Notes: generated by a model from the letters alone, not told the origin. Shown: positions 26,315 to 34,694, counted from the first letter of the stretch. The stretch is 64,000 bases of DNA from Bordetella genomosp. 13 (GCF_007679965.1 NZ_VEHL01000001.1:186001-250000), one strand, 5' to 3'. Translations and numbers: made by a program.

Positions 26315-27319
26315 CTACTGTTCGACCGTGACGTTGCCGGCCTTGATGATGCTGATCCACTTGTCGCTGTCGGCCTTCATTCGGTCCGCCAGCTGTCCCG
26401 GCGTGCCGCCGGACGGGACCAGGCCGAGATCGAGCAGCCGTGCCTTGACGTCGGGCTTGGCCAGGATGCGGTTGATGGATTCGTTCAGGCGGGTCACCAC
26501 GGCGTCGGGCGTGCCCGACGGCGCCAGCAGCACGAACCAGCTGGCCATGTCCGTGTCGGGCAGCCCGAAATCCTTCAGGGGCGGCACGTCGGGCAGCGTG
26601 GGAAAGCGGTTCGGGCCCGCGATGGCCAGCAGCCTGATGCGCTTGCTGCTGACTTGCGGCTGCGCGGGCGCGAGGTTTTCGAAGGAATAGTCGACCTCGC
26701 CAGAGGCGAGCGCGACGACCGCGGGGCCGCTGCCCTTGTAGGGAATGTGCACTCCCTTCAGCTTGCCGACCTGGTTGAACCACTCTCCGGCCAGGTGCAG
26801 CGTGCTGGCCGTCCCGGCCGAGCCGAACGACAGCTTGTTGGCCTCGGACCGCTTGCGCGCCTCGGCCAGGAACTGCGGCACGGTGGTGGCCGGCATGGTG
26901 GGGCCTGCCACGAGGAAGGCGGGCACGTCGACCAGCCCGATCACGGGGCGCAGGCCGCGCGCCGCGTCGTAGTTCAGGTTCGGGTACAGGTAGGCATTGT
27001 TCACCACCGAGGTGGTGGCCAGCAGCAGCGTGTAGCCATCCGGCGCGCTGTTGATCACCTGGCGCGTGGCGATCTGCGTGCTGGCGCCGGGCTTGTTCTC
27101 GACGATGAATGCCTGCTTGTATTCGTCGTTGAGCTGCTGGGCGATGACGCGCGCCACGATGTCCGAGGCGCCGCCGGCCGCGAAGGGCACGATGACGGTG
27201 ACCGGGCGCTCCGGATACTGAGCGTGGGCGGCGCTGGCCAGACACGCCAGCCCCATGAGAAGTCCGGCGGCAAGACGGCGCAGCCGGACGGATGAACTGC
27301 CAATGAGCGGTTGAAGCAT
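26315..27319 (-). CDS. Bug/TctC-type tripartite tricarboxylate transporter binding protein
   Basis: A 334-residue periplasmic Bug-family binding protein. A signal peptide of about 36 residues (LRRLAAGLLMGLACLASAAHA) ends before QYPERPVTVIVPFAAGGASD, the typical mature start. The carboxylate-binding loop and ENKPGASTQIATRQV are conserved. The start is set by AAGGGGAAG ahead of MLQPLIG. It is the first gene of the nine-gene operon, so it probably captures the compound that the operon degrades. No TctA/TctB membrane genes are near; solitary Bug genes are normal in Bordetella-like genomes. Duplicated AGTATACGTA sites overlap its promoter region. Confidence 0.94.
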   Translation of the reverse strand: MLQPLIGSSSVRLRRLAAGLLMGLACLASAAHAQYPERPVTVIVPFAAGGASDIVARVIAQQLNDEYKQAFIVENKPGASTQIATRQVINSAPDGYTLLLATTSVVNNAYLYPNLNYDAARGLRPVIGLVDVPAFLVAGPTMPATTVPQFLAEARKRSEANKLSFGSAGTASTLHLAGEWFNQVGKLKGVHIPYKGSGPAVVALASGEVDYSFENLAPAQPQVSSKRIRLLAIAGPNRFPTLPDVPPLKDFGLPDTDMASWFVLLAPSGTPDAVVTRLNESINRILAKPDVKARLLDLGLVPSGGTPGQLADRMKADSDKWISIIKAGNVTVEQ

Positions 27320-27337
27320 CGGACTTCCCCTTGTTTT

Positions 27338-27367
27338 AGTATACGTAGACTGAATAAAGTATACGTA
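27338..27367. promoter_or_regulatory. Duplicated GTATAC operator between Bug operon and GntR gene
   Basis: AGTATACGTA occurs at 27338-27347 and again at 27358-27367, exactly 20 bp apart and so on the same face of the helix. Each has a GTATAC palindrome core. The sites lie 19-48 bases upstream of the Bug ATG and upstream of the divergent gntR, as expected for an operator controlling both. The same core recurs in duplicate before the fumarylacetoacetate-hydrolase gene. Confidence 0.75.
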
Positions 27368-27444
27368 ATGGGGCAATGATATATGGGCGTGGTAGCATGT
27401 CAAGCGTCATTCGCCCCTTTTCGCGGGCGCTTCTGGAAAACCCC

Positions 27445-28146
27445 ATGCTGAATCTCGACGACTTCCAGGCCCGCTCGGCCACGGGCGATGCACGCCCCGC
27501 CAAGAACCCGGGCGTGTACGAGGCGTTGTTCGAAGAGATCGTCACCGGGCGGCTGCGGGCGGGCGAAAGGCTGCTCATCGACGAACTGGCCGAACGCTTC
27601 GGCGTCAGCAAGATTCCGGTGCGCGAGGCCCTGAAGGCGCTGGAAGCGCGCGGGTGGGTCGAATCGGCGCCGCGGCGCGGCACCTATGTGCGTCGCTTGT
27701 CCATGGCCGAATTGCATGAACTCTTCGAGTTGCGGCAGATCGTCGAGCCCGCGGTGACCGCGATGGCGGCGCACCGGCGCCGCACGTCGCATCTACAGCA
27801 GATGCTTGCCCTGGTCGAAGAGGGCCAGCGCGCGGTGGAGCAGAATGATTTCGTCAGCAGCTCGCGCGCCAACTCGCAGTTCCACACCGTGATCGCCTTG
27901 GCCGCGGACAATGCGCTGGCGTTTTCGGTCATCCAGGAACTGGAATTGAGACTGTGCCGGTATTTCTTCGTGGCGGAATGGGAAGAGCGCAAGGATTCCA
28001 CGCGGCAGCATCTCAGCCTGTACGAGGCCATCCGTGACCAGAACGTGGACGAGGCGCGGCGCCTGACGGTGGAGCACCTGCGCCATACCGAGGCCATGGC
28101 CGCGCGCTCGATCACGGCGCAGCGCATGCCCGAACTGATGGAGTGA
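27445..28146 (+). CDS. GntR-family regulator, FCD (FadR-type) domain
   Basis: A GntR regulator of about 233 residues. The winged helix is YEALFEEIVTGRLRAGERLL with IDELAERFGVSKIPVREALK and LEARGWVESAPRRGTYVRRL. The all-helical FCD effector domain follows (ELFELRQIVEPAVTAMAAHR; metal-ligand-like His in NSQFHTVIALAADN and in RRLTVEHLRHTEAM). The start at MLNLDDFQ is preferred because GGA lies 8 bases upstream and the length is normal; in-frame ATGs at 27376 and 27397 would add 23 or 16 residues. It is divergent from the Bug-Mo-hydroxylase operon and converges with the hydrolase gene. It most likely represses both through the duplicated GTATAC sites until a pathway intermediate binds. Confidence 0.92.
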   Translation: MLNLDDFQARSATGDARPAKNPGVYEALFEEIVTGRLRAGERLLIDELAERFGVSKIPVREALKALEARGWVESAPRRGTYVRRLSMAELHELFELRQIVEPAVTAMAAHRRRTSHLQQMLALVEEGQRAVEQNDFVSSSRANSQFHTVIALAADNALAFSVIQELELRLCRYFFVAEWEERKDSTRQHLSLYEAIRDQNVDEARRLTVEHLRHTEAMAARSITAQRMPELME

Positions 28147-28147
28147 G

Positions 28148-28168
28148 GCGCCCGGCCAGGCCGGGCGC
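28148..28168. terminator. GC hairpin between convergent gntR and hydrolase genes
   Basis: GCGCCCGGC (28148-28156) and GCCGGGCGC (28160-28168) pair perfectly around a CAG loop, immediately after the gntR stop and 15 bases before the end of the convergent hydrolase gene. There is no U-tract on either side, so it may only slow polymerase or protect transcript ends. Confidence 0.4.
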
Positions 28169-28183
28169 GCGATGCCGCCGGGC

Positions 28184-29089
28184 TCAGCCCGTGATCGTGT
28201 TGCGCAACTCGCCCAGCCCCGCGATGCGGGCCGTGACCTCGTCTCCGACTTTCAGGAAGCGCGGCGGGACTAGGCCCAGGCCGACGCCGGACGGCGTGCC
28301 CGTGGCGATGACGTCGCCGCTTTCCAGCGTCATGCCTTGCGACAGCTGCGCGATGATGTCGTCGATCCTGAACAGCAGGTCGGCCGTGCTGGAATCCTGG
28401 CGGATCTCGCCATTGACCTCCAGCGCGATCGCCAGCGCATGCGGGTCCGGCACCGCGCTCTTGTGCACCACGTACGGGCCCATCGGGCAATGGCCGTCCA
28501 GCGCCTTGCCCTTGAACCACTGGCCATGCGCCTTCTGCAGGTCGCGTGCGCTGACGTCGTTGACGATGGTGTAGCCGAACACGTGCTCCAGCGCGCTTGC
28601 CTTCGGGATGTCCCGGCCCGGGCGGCCGATCACCACGGCCAGTTCCACTTCGTAGTCGAGCTGGCTCGTGACGTGGGCATGGGCGGGCACCGGCGCGCCG
28701 GGTCCGACGACGCAGCTCGGCGGCTTGGTGAAGACCTCGATCACCGCTGGGAAATCTTCGGGATCGCGGCCGCGGGCACGGTTGCCTTCGATGATGTGTT
28801 CGCGGTAGTTGCGACCGATGCAGAAGACGTTCCTGGCCGGCCGCGGAATGGGAGCGAGCCATTGCAGCCCGTCCGGCTGGCGCGACAGGGCGGGGTCGTC
28901 CGCGTGGCGCTCGAGCAGCATGCGGGCGTGGGCGATGCCGGCGTCGCCCAGCGCGGCCAGTTCGCCCACGTGCGTGGGCGCGGGGGCGTCGAGCTGCCAG
29001 GCCAGGGTGAGGTCGACCACGCGTCCATTGTCGGCAACGGCGCCGAGACGGCTGGTCGTGTCAGGTACGGCAAAAGCGAGAAATTTCAT
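28184..29089 (-). CDS. Fumarylacetoacetate hydrolase family protein
   Basis: A 301-residue FAH-fold hydrolase/isomerase. Metal-binding residues are in FTKPPSCVVGPGAP and SQLDYEVELAVVIGRPGRDI (the Glu/Asp cluster), with FGYTIVNDVSARDLQ and VIATGTPSGVGLG following. Members hydrolyse fumarylacetoacetate, fumarylpyruvate or acylpyruvates, or act on 2-oxo-hept-ene-dioates, all products of aromatic ring cleavage. The start MKFLAFAVPD is chosen over an upstream open frame because it begins the conserved domain. Two identical palindromic repeats lie 44-79 bases upstream, sharing the core found before the Bug operon, so it probably completes the same pathway. Confidence 0.92.
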   Translation of the reverse strand: MKFLAFAVPDTTSRLGAVADNGRVVDLTLAWQLDAPAPTHVGELAALGDAGIAHARMLLERHADDPALSRQPDGLQWLAPIPRPARNVFCIGRNYREHIIEGNRARGRDPEDFPAVIEVFTKPPSCVVGPGAPVPAHAHVTSQLDYEVELAVVIGRPGRDIPKASALEHVFGYTIVNDVSARDLQKAHGQWFKGKALDGHCPMGPYVVHKSAVPDPHALAIALEVNGEIRQDSSTADLLFRIDDIIAQLSQGMTLESGDVIATGTPSGVGLGLVPPRFLKVGDEVTARIAGLGELRNTITG

Positions 29090-29132
29090 GGTGAGGACGC
29101 GAGGGCGAAGCGCCGTGCGGGACGGCAACGTG

Positions 29133-29168
29133 AAAAGTATACTTTATTGGCAGAAAAGTATACTTTAT
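29133..29168. promoter_or_regulatory. Duplicated palindromic operator before the hydrolase gene
   Basis: The 15-bp sequence AAAAGTATACTTTAT occurs at 29133-29147 and again at 29154-29168, two helical turns apart. Each copy contains the 12-bp perfect palindrome AAAGTATACTTT. The TATACT in each could also serve as a -10 element on the minus strand, so binding would block transcription. It shares GTATAC with the sites at 27338-27367. Confidence 0.78.
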
Positions 29169-29188
29169 GTCGGCGCTCGCGCTTGTCC

Positions 29189-29977
29189 TCACGCCATCAG
29201 CCGCGCCAGTTCCGCGCCCGGCTCGGGCGCGCGCATGAACGCCTCGCCCACCAGGAACGCATCCACCTTGTGGCTGCGCATCCGCTTCACGTCTTCGGGC
29301 GTGAGGATGCCGCTTTCGGTGACCACGCGCTTGCCGGGCGGGATGGCCGGCAGCAGGTCCAGCGTGTTCTGCAGCGAGGTCTCGAACGTGCGCAGGTTGC
29401 GGTTGTTGATGCCCAAGAGCGGCGTCTTCAGCGACAGCGCCACTTCGAGTTCCTGCGCGTCGTGCACCTCGACCAGCACGTCCATGCCCAGGTCCATCGC
29501 CACGGATTCCATGTCGCGCAGTTGCGAGGGCGACAGCGCCGCCACGATCAGCAGCACGGCGTCGGCGCCCATGGCGCGTGCCGAGACGATCTGGTAGCTG
29601 TCGATGACGAAGTCCTTGCGCAGCACCGGCAGCGCGCACGCCGCGCGGGCGCGGCGCAGGTTGTCGTGCGAGCCCTGGAAGAACTGCACGTCGGTCAGCA
29701 CCGACAGGCAGGCCGCGCCGTGCACCGCGTACGACGCGGCGATCTCGGCGGGATCGAACTGCTCGCGCAGCACGCCCTTGGACGGCGAGGCCTTCTTGAT
29801 TTCGGCGATGACGCCGGCCTTGCCCTGGGCGATCTTGTCCTCGATGGCCTGGGCGAAGCCGCGCACGTCCTGGCGGGCCTGGGCCTCGCGCAGCAGCTCG
29901 GATTCGCTGCGCATCTGGCGGGCCGCGGCGACTTCCTCCGCCTTGACGGCCAGGATCTTCGCGAGAATGTCGTTCAT
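29189..29977 (-). CDS. trpC: Indole-3-glycerol phosphate synthase
   Basis: A 262-residue single-function TrpC, which closes the indole ring of indole-3-glycerol phosphate. Active-site motifs are [15 protein letters not shown] (catalytic Lys), [27 protein letters not shown] (catalytic Lys), [13 protein letters not shown] and VTESGI. The length is normal and there is no fused TrpF. Its ATG overlaps the trpD stop (ATGA at 29974-29977), so trpD and trpC are translationally coupled. It is the last gene of the trpG-trpD-trpC unit. Confidence 0.98.
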   Translation of the reverse strand: MNDILAKILAVKAEEVAAARQMRSESELLREAQARQDVRGFAQAIEDKIAQGKAGVIAEIKKASPSKGVLREQFDPAEIAASYAVHGAACLSVLTDVQFFQGSHDNLRRARAACALPVLRKDFVIDSYQIVSARAMGADAVLLIVAALSPSQLRDMESVAMDLGMDVLVEVHDAQELEVALSLKTPLLGINNRNLRTFETSLQNTLDLLPAIPPGKRVVTESGILTPEDVKRMRSHKVDAFLVGEAFMRAPEPGAELARLMA

Positions 29978-31002
29978 TGGTATTTCCGGGTATGTGCGCA
30001 GAATTCCTCGAGCTTGGCCCGGGCTGCGCCGTTAGCAATCAGTTCGAAGGCCTGCGCGAGCGCCTGCGGGATCGAGTCGGCCTTGTTGCCCGCGTAGATG
30101 GCCAGCCCGGCGTTCAGGGCGACGATGTCGCGGGCGGCGCCCTCGACATTATCCAGCGCCTCGATGACCAGTTCGCGTGACTCCTCGCGATTGGACACCT
30201 TGATGCTGCGGTTGGACATCATGGATAGTCCGTAGTCCTCGGGGTGGATTTCATACTCGCTCACGACGCCGTCCTTGAGCTCGCCCACCATGGTGGCGGC
30301 GCCCAGCGAGGCCTCGTCCATGCCGTCGCGGCCGTGCACGATCAGCACGTGCTTCGAGCCCAGCCGCTCCAGCACGCGGACCTGGATGCCGACCAGGTCG
30401 GGGTGGAACACGCCCATCAACTGGTTGGCCGCGCCGGCGGGGTTGGTGAGCGGGCCGAGGATGTTGAAGATGGTGCGCACGCCCAATTCCTTGCGCACCG
30501 CGGCCACGTTCTTCATGGCACCGTGATGCGCGGGTGCGAACATGAAGCCGATGCCGGTGTCCTCGATGCATTCGGCCACTTGAGCGGGCGTCAGCTGCAG
30601 GTTGGCGCCCAGCGCTTCCAGCACGTCGGCGCTGCCCGACGACGACGAGGCGCTGCGGTTGCCGTGCTTGGCGATCTTCACGCCCGCGGCGGCCGCCACG
30701 AACATGGCCGTCGTCGAGATGTTGAACGTGTGGCTGCCGTCGCCGCCGGTGCCGCACATGTCCAGCAGCTGTCCCGGATCGGGCGTGACCACCGGCGTGG
30801 CGAACTCGCGCATCACCTGCGCGGCGGCGGTGATCTCGCCGATGGTCTCCTTCTTCACGCGCAGGCCCATCAGCAGCGCGCTTGCCAGCTGCGCAGACAT
30901 CTCGCCGCGCATCAGCATGCGCATCAGGTGCAGCATTTCGTCGTGGAAGATCTCTCGGTGTTCGATGCAGCGGGTCAGCGCTTCGGCGGCGGAGATGGTC
31001 AT
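29974..31002 (-). CDS. trpD: Anthranilate phosphoribosyltransferase
   Basis: A 342-residue TrpD, which joins anthranilate to PRPP. Signatures are [20 protein letters not shown] (PRPP loop), [22 protein letters not shown], and [18 protein letters not shown]. The start MTISAAEA has AAGGG seven bases upstream. An alternative ATG at 31017 (MKGTA...) overlaps the trpG stop as ATGA, so coupling from trpG is possible either way. It sits between trpG and trpC. Confidence 0.97.
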   Translation of the reverse strand: MTISAAEALTRCIEHREIFHDEMLHLMRMLMRGEMSAQLASALLMGLRVKKETIGEITAAAQVMREFATPVVTPDPGQLLDMCGTGGDGSHTFNISTTAMFVAAAAGVKIAKHGNRSASSSSGSADVLEALGANLQLTPAQVAECIEDTGIGFMFAPAHHGAMKNVAAVRKELGVRTIFNILGPLTNPAGAANQLMGVFHPDLVGIQVRVLERLGSKHVLIVHGRDGMDEASLGAATMVGELKDGVVSEYEIHPEDYGLSMMSNRSIKVSNREESRELVIEALDNVEGAARDIVALNAGLAIYAGNKADSIPQALAQAFELIANGAARAKLEEFCAHTRKYQ

Positions 31003-31013
31003 GGCGGTGCCCT

Positions 31014-31580
<567 letters not shown>

Positions 31581-31694
31581 GGGCAATCTCCTTGAGTCTT
31601 GGAGCCGCCGTGCCGGGGGAGCTATCTGGGATGCGAACCTGTCACCGGTACCGGCGGCAGGATGCAGTATTGAACCGCAACGACATGCCGCTTC

Positions 31695-31745
31695 CTAGCG
31701 GAAGCGCCACCACTGAGAGGTGCGGGTCGTAGCGATACGGGACAT
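31695..31745 (-). CDS. Putative Trp leader peptide upstream of trpG
   Basis: A 16-codon frame reads MSRIATTRTSQWWRFR and then TAG. Two adjacent TGG codons near the end are the hallmark of a tryptophan-sensing leader peptide, and it lies between a plausible promoter and trpG. The leader downstream (31587-31694) can form GC-rich stem-loops, for example CGGCA with TGCCG, but I find no stem followed by a U-tract. If it regulates, the mechanism may be translational or Rho-dependent instead of an intrinsic terminator. No strong ribosome site is visible before its ATG. Chance occurrence in GC-rich DNA is possible, but the position makes that unlikely. Confidence 0.6.
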   Translation of the reverse strand: MSRIATTRTSQWWRFR

Positions 31746-31812
31746 GACGAAATGGGTTGGAAACTGCGATGAGACAGGGCCCGTGCAGCGGGTCAGGCCG
31801 ACTTCTGGGCGG

Positions 31813-31842
31813 ATTCTAACGCGTCCTGGGCGAACGTGTCGA
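31813..31842 (-). promoter_or_regulatory. Candidate promoter of trpG-trpD-trpC
   Basis: On the minus strand TCGACA (31842-31837) and TAGAAT (31818-31813) match the -35 and -10 consensus at five of six bases each, with an 18-base spacer. Transcription would start near 31805 and give a leader of about 220 bases containing the Trp-codon peptide. The rest of the 31587-31901 gap holds only a GC-rich stem-loop (CGCGGCGG 31854-31861 with CCGCCGCG 31884-31891) just after the lyase stop. Confidence 0.55.
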
Positions 31843-31901
31843 GTACGGCCGCACGCGGCGGCGGAACCGGCCCATGCCGTGCTCCGCCGCGTCCGGGCGC
31901 A

Positions 31902-32768
31902 TCAGCCCGCGTACTTGCGGCTAAGTTCCAGCAGGTCGGGGGTGCCGATCAGGCCGTTCAGGGCGTTGAAGTCGTTCATCTCGGGCCACATCGGCTCGGT
32001 GGTGCCGTGCTCTTTCAGGCTGCCGAAGTAGCGTTGCAGCTGGCGCGAGACGAAGCGGGCGGTGCCGCCCGGGAAGATGACGATGCGGTAGCCGAGCTCG
32101 GACAGCTCGCGCGCGCTGCGCACCGGGGTCTTGCCGCCCTCGACCATGTTGGCCAGCAGCGGCGCGCGCGAGGCGAACTGGCCGCATACGGTGTCCATGT
32201 CGGCGGTGCTGTTCACAGCCTCGATGAACAGGGCGTCCACGCCGCAGGCCAGGTAGGCCTCGGCGCGTTCGCGCGCCGCGTCCAGGCCCTCGACGGCCAC
32301 GGCATCGGTACGCGCCAGGATCAGCGTGTCGGGACTGTGGCGGGCGTCCAGCGCGGCGCGCAGCTTGCCGCACATCTCGGCGGTGGACACCAGGCTCTTG
32401 TTCTCCAGGTGGCCGCAGCGCTTGGGAAAGGTCTGGTCCTCCAGCTGGATCATCGAGGCGCCGGCGCGCTCGAACAGGCGCACGGTGCGCTGCGTGTTCA
32501 GCGCGTTGCCGTAGCCCGTGTCGCCATCGACGATGATGGGCAGCGCGACGCGGTCGGTAATGCGCTGCAGCACGTCGGCGGTCTCGGTGGCCGTGGTCAG
32601 GCCCACGTCGGACCGGCCCAGCTGCGAATACGCCACCGCGCCGCCGGACAGGTACAGGGCGTCGAAGCCGGCTTGCTCGGCGATCAGGGCGGTCAGCGCG
32701 TCGTACACGCCGGGCGCCAGCACGGCCTGGTTGCCGGCCAGGCGCTCACGCAGGGATAGGCGGTTCAT
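31902..32768 (-). CDS. Isocitrate lyase/PEP mutase family protein
   Basis: A 288-residue alpha/beta-barrel lyase of the PEP-mutase/2-methylisocitrate-lyase superfamily. Key motifs are LYLSGGAVAYSQLG, PIIVDGDTGYGNALN (metal-binding Asp residues), QLEDQTFPKRCGHLENKSLV with the catalytic-loop Cys of lyases (KRCGH) and LILARTDAVAVEGLDAARER. The Cys loop favours a C-C lyase (2-methylisocitrate, 2,3-dimethylmalate or oxaloacetate-like substrates) over a phosphonate mutase. The start MNRLSLRERL is chosen because it begins the conserved domain. It follows the TauD-like gene by 19 bases, so both act in one unit. Confidence 0.92.
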   Translation of the reverse strand: MNRLSLRERLAGNQAVLAPGVYDALTALIAEQAGFDALYLSGGAVAYSQLGRSDVGLTTATETADVLQRITDRVALPIIVDGDTGYGNALNTQRTVRLFERAGASMIQLEDQTFPKRCGHLENKSLVSTAEMCGKLRAALDARHSPDTLILARTDAVAVEGLDAARERAEAYLACGVDALFIEAVNSTADMDTVCGQFASRAPLLANMVEGGKTPVRSARELSELGYRIVIFPGGTARFVSRQLQRYFGSLKEHGTTEPMWPEMNDFNALNGLIGTPDLLELSRKYAG

Positions 32769-32787
32769 GGGTGTGCTCCTGGATGCG

Positions 32788-33945
32788 TCAGGCGGTCTGG
32801 GCATCGCGCTGGGCGGCCAGCCAGGCGTCCATGTCTTCCTTCAGGACCTTGGGCTGCCAGGTCTCGAAAGGCATGCCCATGGCGGCGGCCTGGCGTCGTT
32901 CGTAGTCCAGGAACTCCTGCGTGATGGCGCTGCCGCGCACGCCGCCGCGCACCGCGCCGGCACGGGAGTCGCCGTAGTACTCGGCCCAGTCGTCGGGCAG
33001 CGGCTGCGAGGTGGGCACGGCCAGCCACAGGCGGAACAGGTGGCGCTTCAGGTCGGGATCCTCGAAGTCCTCGAACGGGGTGCGCGAGTGCAGCGTGACG
33101 TAGTTGTTCAGCAGCTGCATGTCGCCGCGCTCCAGCTCCATCGAGTAGCACAGCAGCTCGCTGGGCAGCAGCTCGTCCAGCAGGTCCAGCGCCTCTTCCT
33201 GCTGGGCCGTCAGGCGCGGCACTTCAGGAAAGTCGCGTTGCGCGGCCACGGTGTTCTTGCGGTTGGTGCGCGCCGAGAAATACTCGGGATGGCTGCCGAA
33301 GATCGGGCAGCGGTAGAACGGCGGCTGGCTGGGATCGTTGGTGCTCTGGTAGCTGTGGAAGAACGTGCCCTGCAGCACGGGGATGAGGTCCGGACGGCGG
33401 CGCTGCACCTCGTCGCGCAGCGCCATGGAGCTGACCACCTTGCTCTGGCCGCCCGACTTGGCGGTGCGGCGGCACAGCAGCGCGACCACGTCGCACGAGT
33501 CCTGGTGGAAATCCAGGCCGGCGTTGGTGTTGTAGCCGCGGCCGCCCTTGACCTTGTATTCGCCGCCTTCGTTGCGCACGTCGTTCATGACCTGGCTGGC
33601 GCGGTTCTGCGTGCGGCCCACGCCCATGTACAGGCCCATGCCCCAGTAGGCCAGGCGGGATTCCTCCTCGGTCCACTCGTCCACCGGGAAGCCCTTGACC
33701 AGGCACATGCCCCAGCGGCCCTGCGTGGTGGCGATGGCGCGGGTCAGCGCGTCGCGGGTGGCCTGCGGCAGCGGGAAATCGGCCTGTTCCATGCTCAGCA
33801 GGGGCTTGGGATGGGCCTTGGCATGGGCCAGCGCGTCGCGCACGCCCTGGATTTCGTCGGCGTTCAGGCGCAAGACCCAGGAATCGTCCTGACGGACCTG
33901 CTCGGCGGTCCAGGGCTGGGGGCGGTCAGAGGGGGCGGCTTGCAT
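32788..33945 (-). CDS. TauD/TfdA-family Fe(II)/2-oxoglutarate-dependent oxygenase
   Basis: A 385-residue protein of the TauD/TfdA family. The Fe-binding His-x-Asp is in LDFHQDSCDVVALLC and the distal His in NNYVTLHSRTPFEDFED, followed by the Arg region KRHLFRLWLAVP that would bind 2-oxoglutarate. GMCLVKGFPVDEWTEEE starts the domain. Such enzymes hydroxylate a substrate and thereby often cleave a C-S, C-O or C-N bond. Co-transcription with the downstream lyase suggests that hydroxylation is followed by C-C cleavage. The substrate is unknown. It is preceded by an unusually AT-rich region with two inverted repeats. Confidence 0.9.
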   Translation of the reverse strand: MQAAPSDRPQPWTAEQVRQDDSWVLRLNADEIQGVRDALAHAKAHPKPLLSMEQADFPLPQATRDALTRAIATTQGRWGMCLVKGFPVDEWTEEESRLAYWGMGLYMGVGRTQNRASQVMNDVRNEGGEYKVKGGRGYNTNAGLDFHQDSCDVVALLCRRTAKSGGQSKVVSSMALRDEVQRRRPDLIPVLQGTFFHSYQSTNDPSQPPFYRCPIFGSHPEYFSARTNRKNTVAAQRDFPEVPRLTAQQEEALDLLDELLPSELLCYSMELERGDMQLLNNYVTLHSRTPFEDFEDPDLKRHLFRLWLAVPTSQPLPDDWAEYYGDSRAGAVRGGVRGSAITQEFLDYERRQAAAMGMPFETWQPKVLKEDMDAWLAAQRDAQTA

Positions 33946-33990
33946 GGGGTGTCTCCTGCGTGGATGTATGCAGGGCAGTCTAAGCAGCGG

Positions 33991-34034
33991 CGCTTAATTA
34001 GAAAAGCGAACTTATTTGACCAAACTCATAAGTT
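33991..34034. promoter_or_regulatory. AT-rich inverted repeats upstream of the TauD-like gene
   Basis: AACTTAT (34009-34015) and ATAAGTT (34028-34034) form a perfect inverted repeat with a 12-base spacer. Next to it CGCTT (33991-33995) pairs with AAGCG (34004-34008). The block is much more AT-rich than its surroundings and lies 46-89 bases before the oxygenase ATG. It looks like a LysR-type or similar operator. On the minus strand, TTGGTC followed 17 bases later by TAATTA is a weak promoter candidate. Confidence 0.5.
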
Positions 34035-34216
34035 ATTTTGACTAAGTGACGGGGTGTCTAAGCGCGTCGGCGAAGGGCTGTCGTCACTTCGGGAACGCTT
34101 TTTGCTCGGCGGCCGGGGCCTGTCTTCCAGTCTGCTTCGATGCCATCCCCGGATGGCGAGGATGGCGCCGCCCGCCGTAGACTCGAAGGCGTTTCTTCCC
34201 TTTCAAGGAGCGATCG

Positions 34217-34648
34217 ATGACTTTCCGCATTGGACGAGCCAGGACGGCATGCGTGGCATTGGCCCTGGCGGCTGCGGCCGGCACCGCCTGGGCGCAGGAT
34301 GGCCACCCGCAGGTGCACAGGCAGGGCGAGATCAGCTACGTCAGCGGCGGCGTGGGCCAGGAGGAGTCCACCTGGTTCAAATCGGTCAGCGGCGACTACA
34401 ACCTGCGCCTGCAGTTCGCGCTGTCCGACGGCGGCGCGTACGTGTCGGACGTGGAGGTGCGCGTGAAGGGCGCCTCGGGCCAGGAGGTGCTGTCGGCCAA
34501 GTCGGACGGGCCCATCTTCTACGCCAAGCTGCCCGAGGGCAGCTACGACGTCACCGTGACCTATGGCGGCAAGCCGCAGTCCAGGAAGATGGACGTGGGC
34601 GCCAAGGGCGGCGCGGCGCAGGGCTTCTACTGGAAGGGCCCGACCTGA
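34217..34648 (+). CDS. Secreted protein with carboxypeptidase-regulatory-like domain
   Basis: A 143-residue protein with a clear signal peptide (ACVALALAAAAGTAWAQ) and a good ribosome site (AAGGAG). The mature part is beta-rich: ISYVSGGVGQEESTWFKSVS, YNLRLQFALSDGGAYVSDVE, GPIFYAKLPEGSYDVTVTYG. The last stretch resembles the Ig-like carboxypeptidase-regulatory fold seen in many Burkholderiales periplasmic proteins. No enzymatic motif is visible. It is a single-gene unit convergent with the ABC transporter genes. A structural or carbohydrate-binding role in the periplasm is only a guess. Confidence 0.8.
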   Translation: MTFRIGRARTACVALALAAAAGTAWAQDGHPQVHRQGEISYVSGGVGQEESTWFKSVSGDYNLRLQFALSDGGAYVSDVEVRVKGASGQEVLSAKSDGPIFYAKLPEGSYDVTVTYGGKPQSRKMDVGAKGGAAQGFYWKGPT

Positions 34649-34694
34649 GGCCTCGCGGAACGTGGCGGCGCCTGCGCGGCGCCGTCCCGCCCGT

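Noticed and set aside
23898..27245. A 1115-codon frame joining the Mo large subunit to sequence within the Bug gene
   Set aside because: The part upstream of 26291 is an out-of-frame shadow of the Bug gene; the Mo subunit has its own ATG and normal length.
31854..31891. GC stem-loop after the PEP-mutase-like gene as an intrinsic terminator
   Set aside because: The loop is 22 bases and no T-tract follows on the minus strand, so it is only noted in the gap description.
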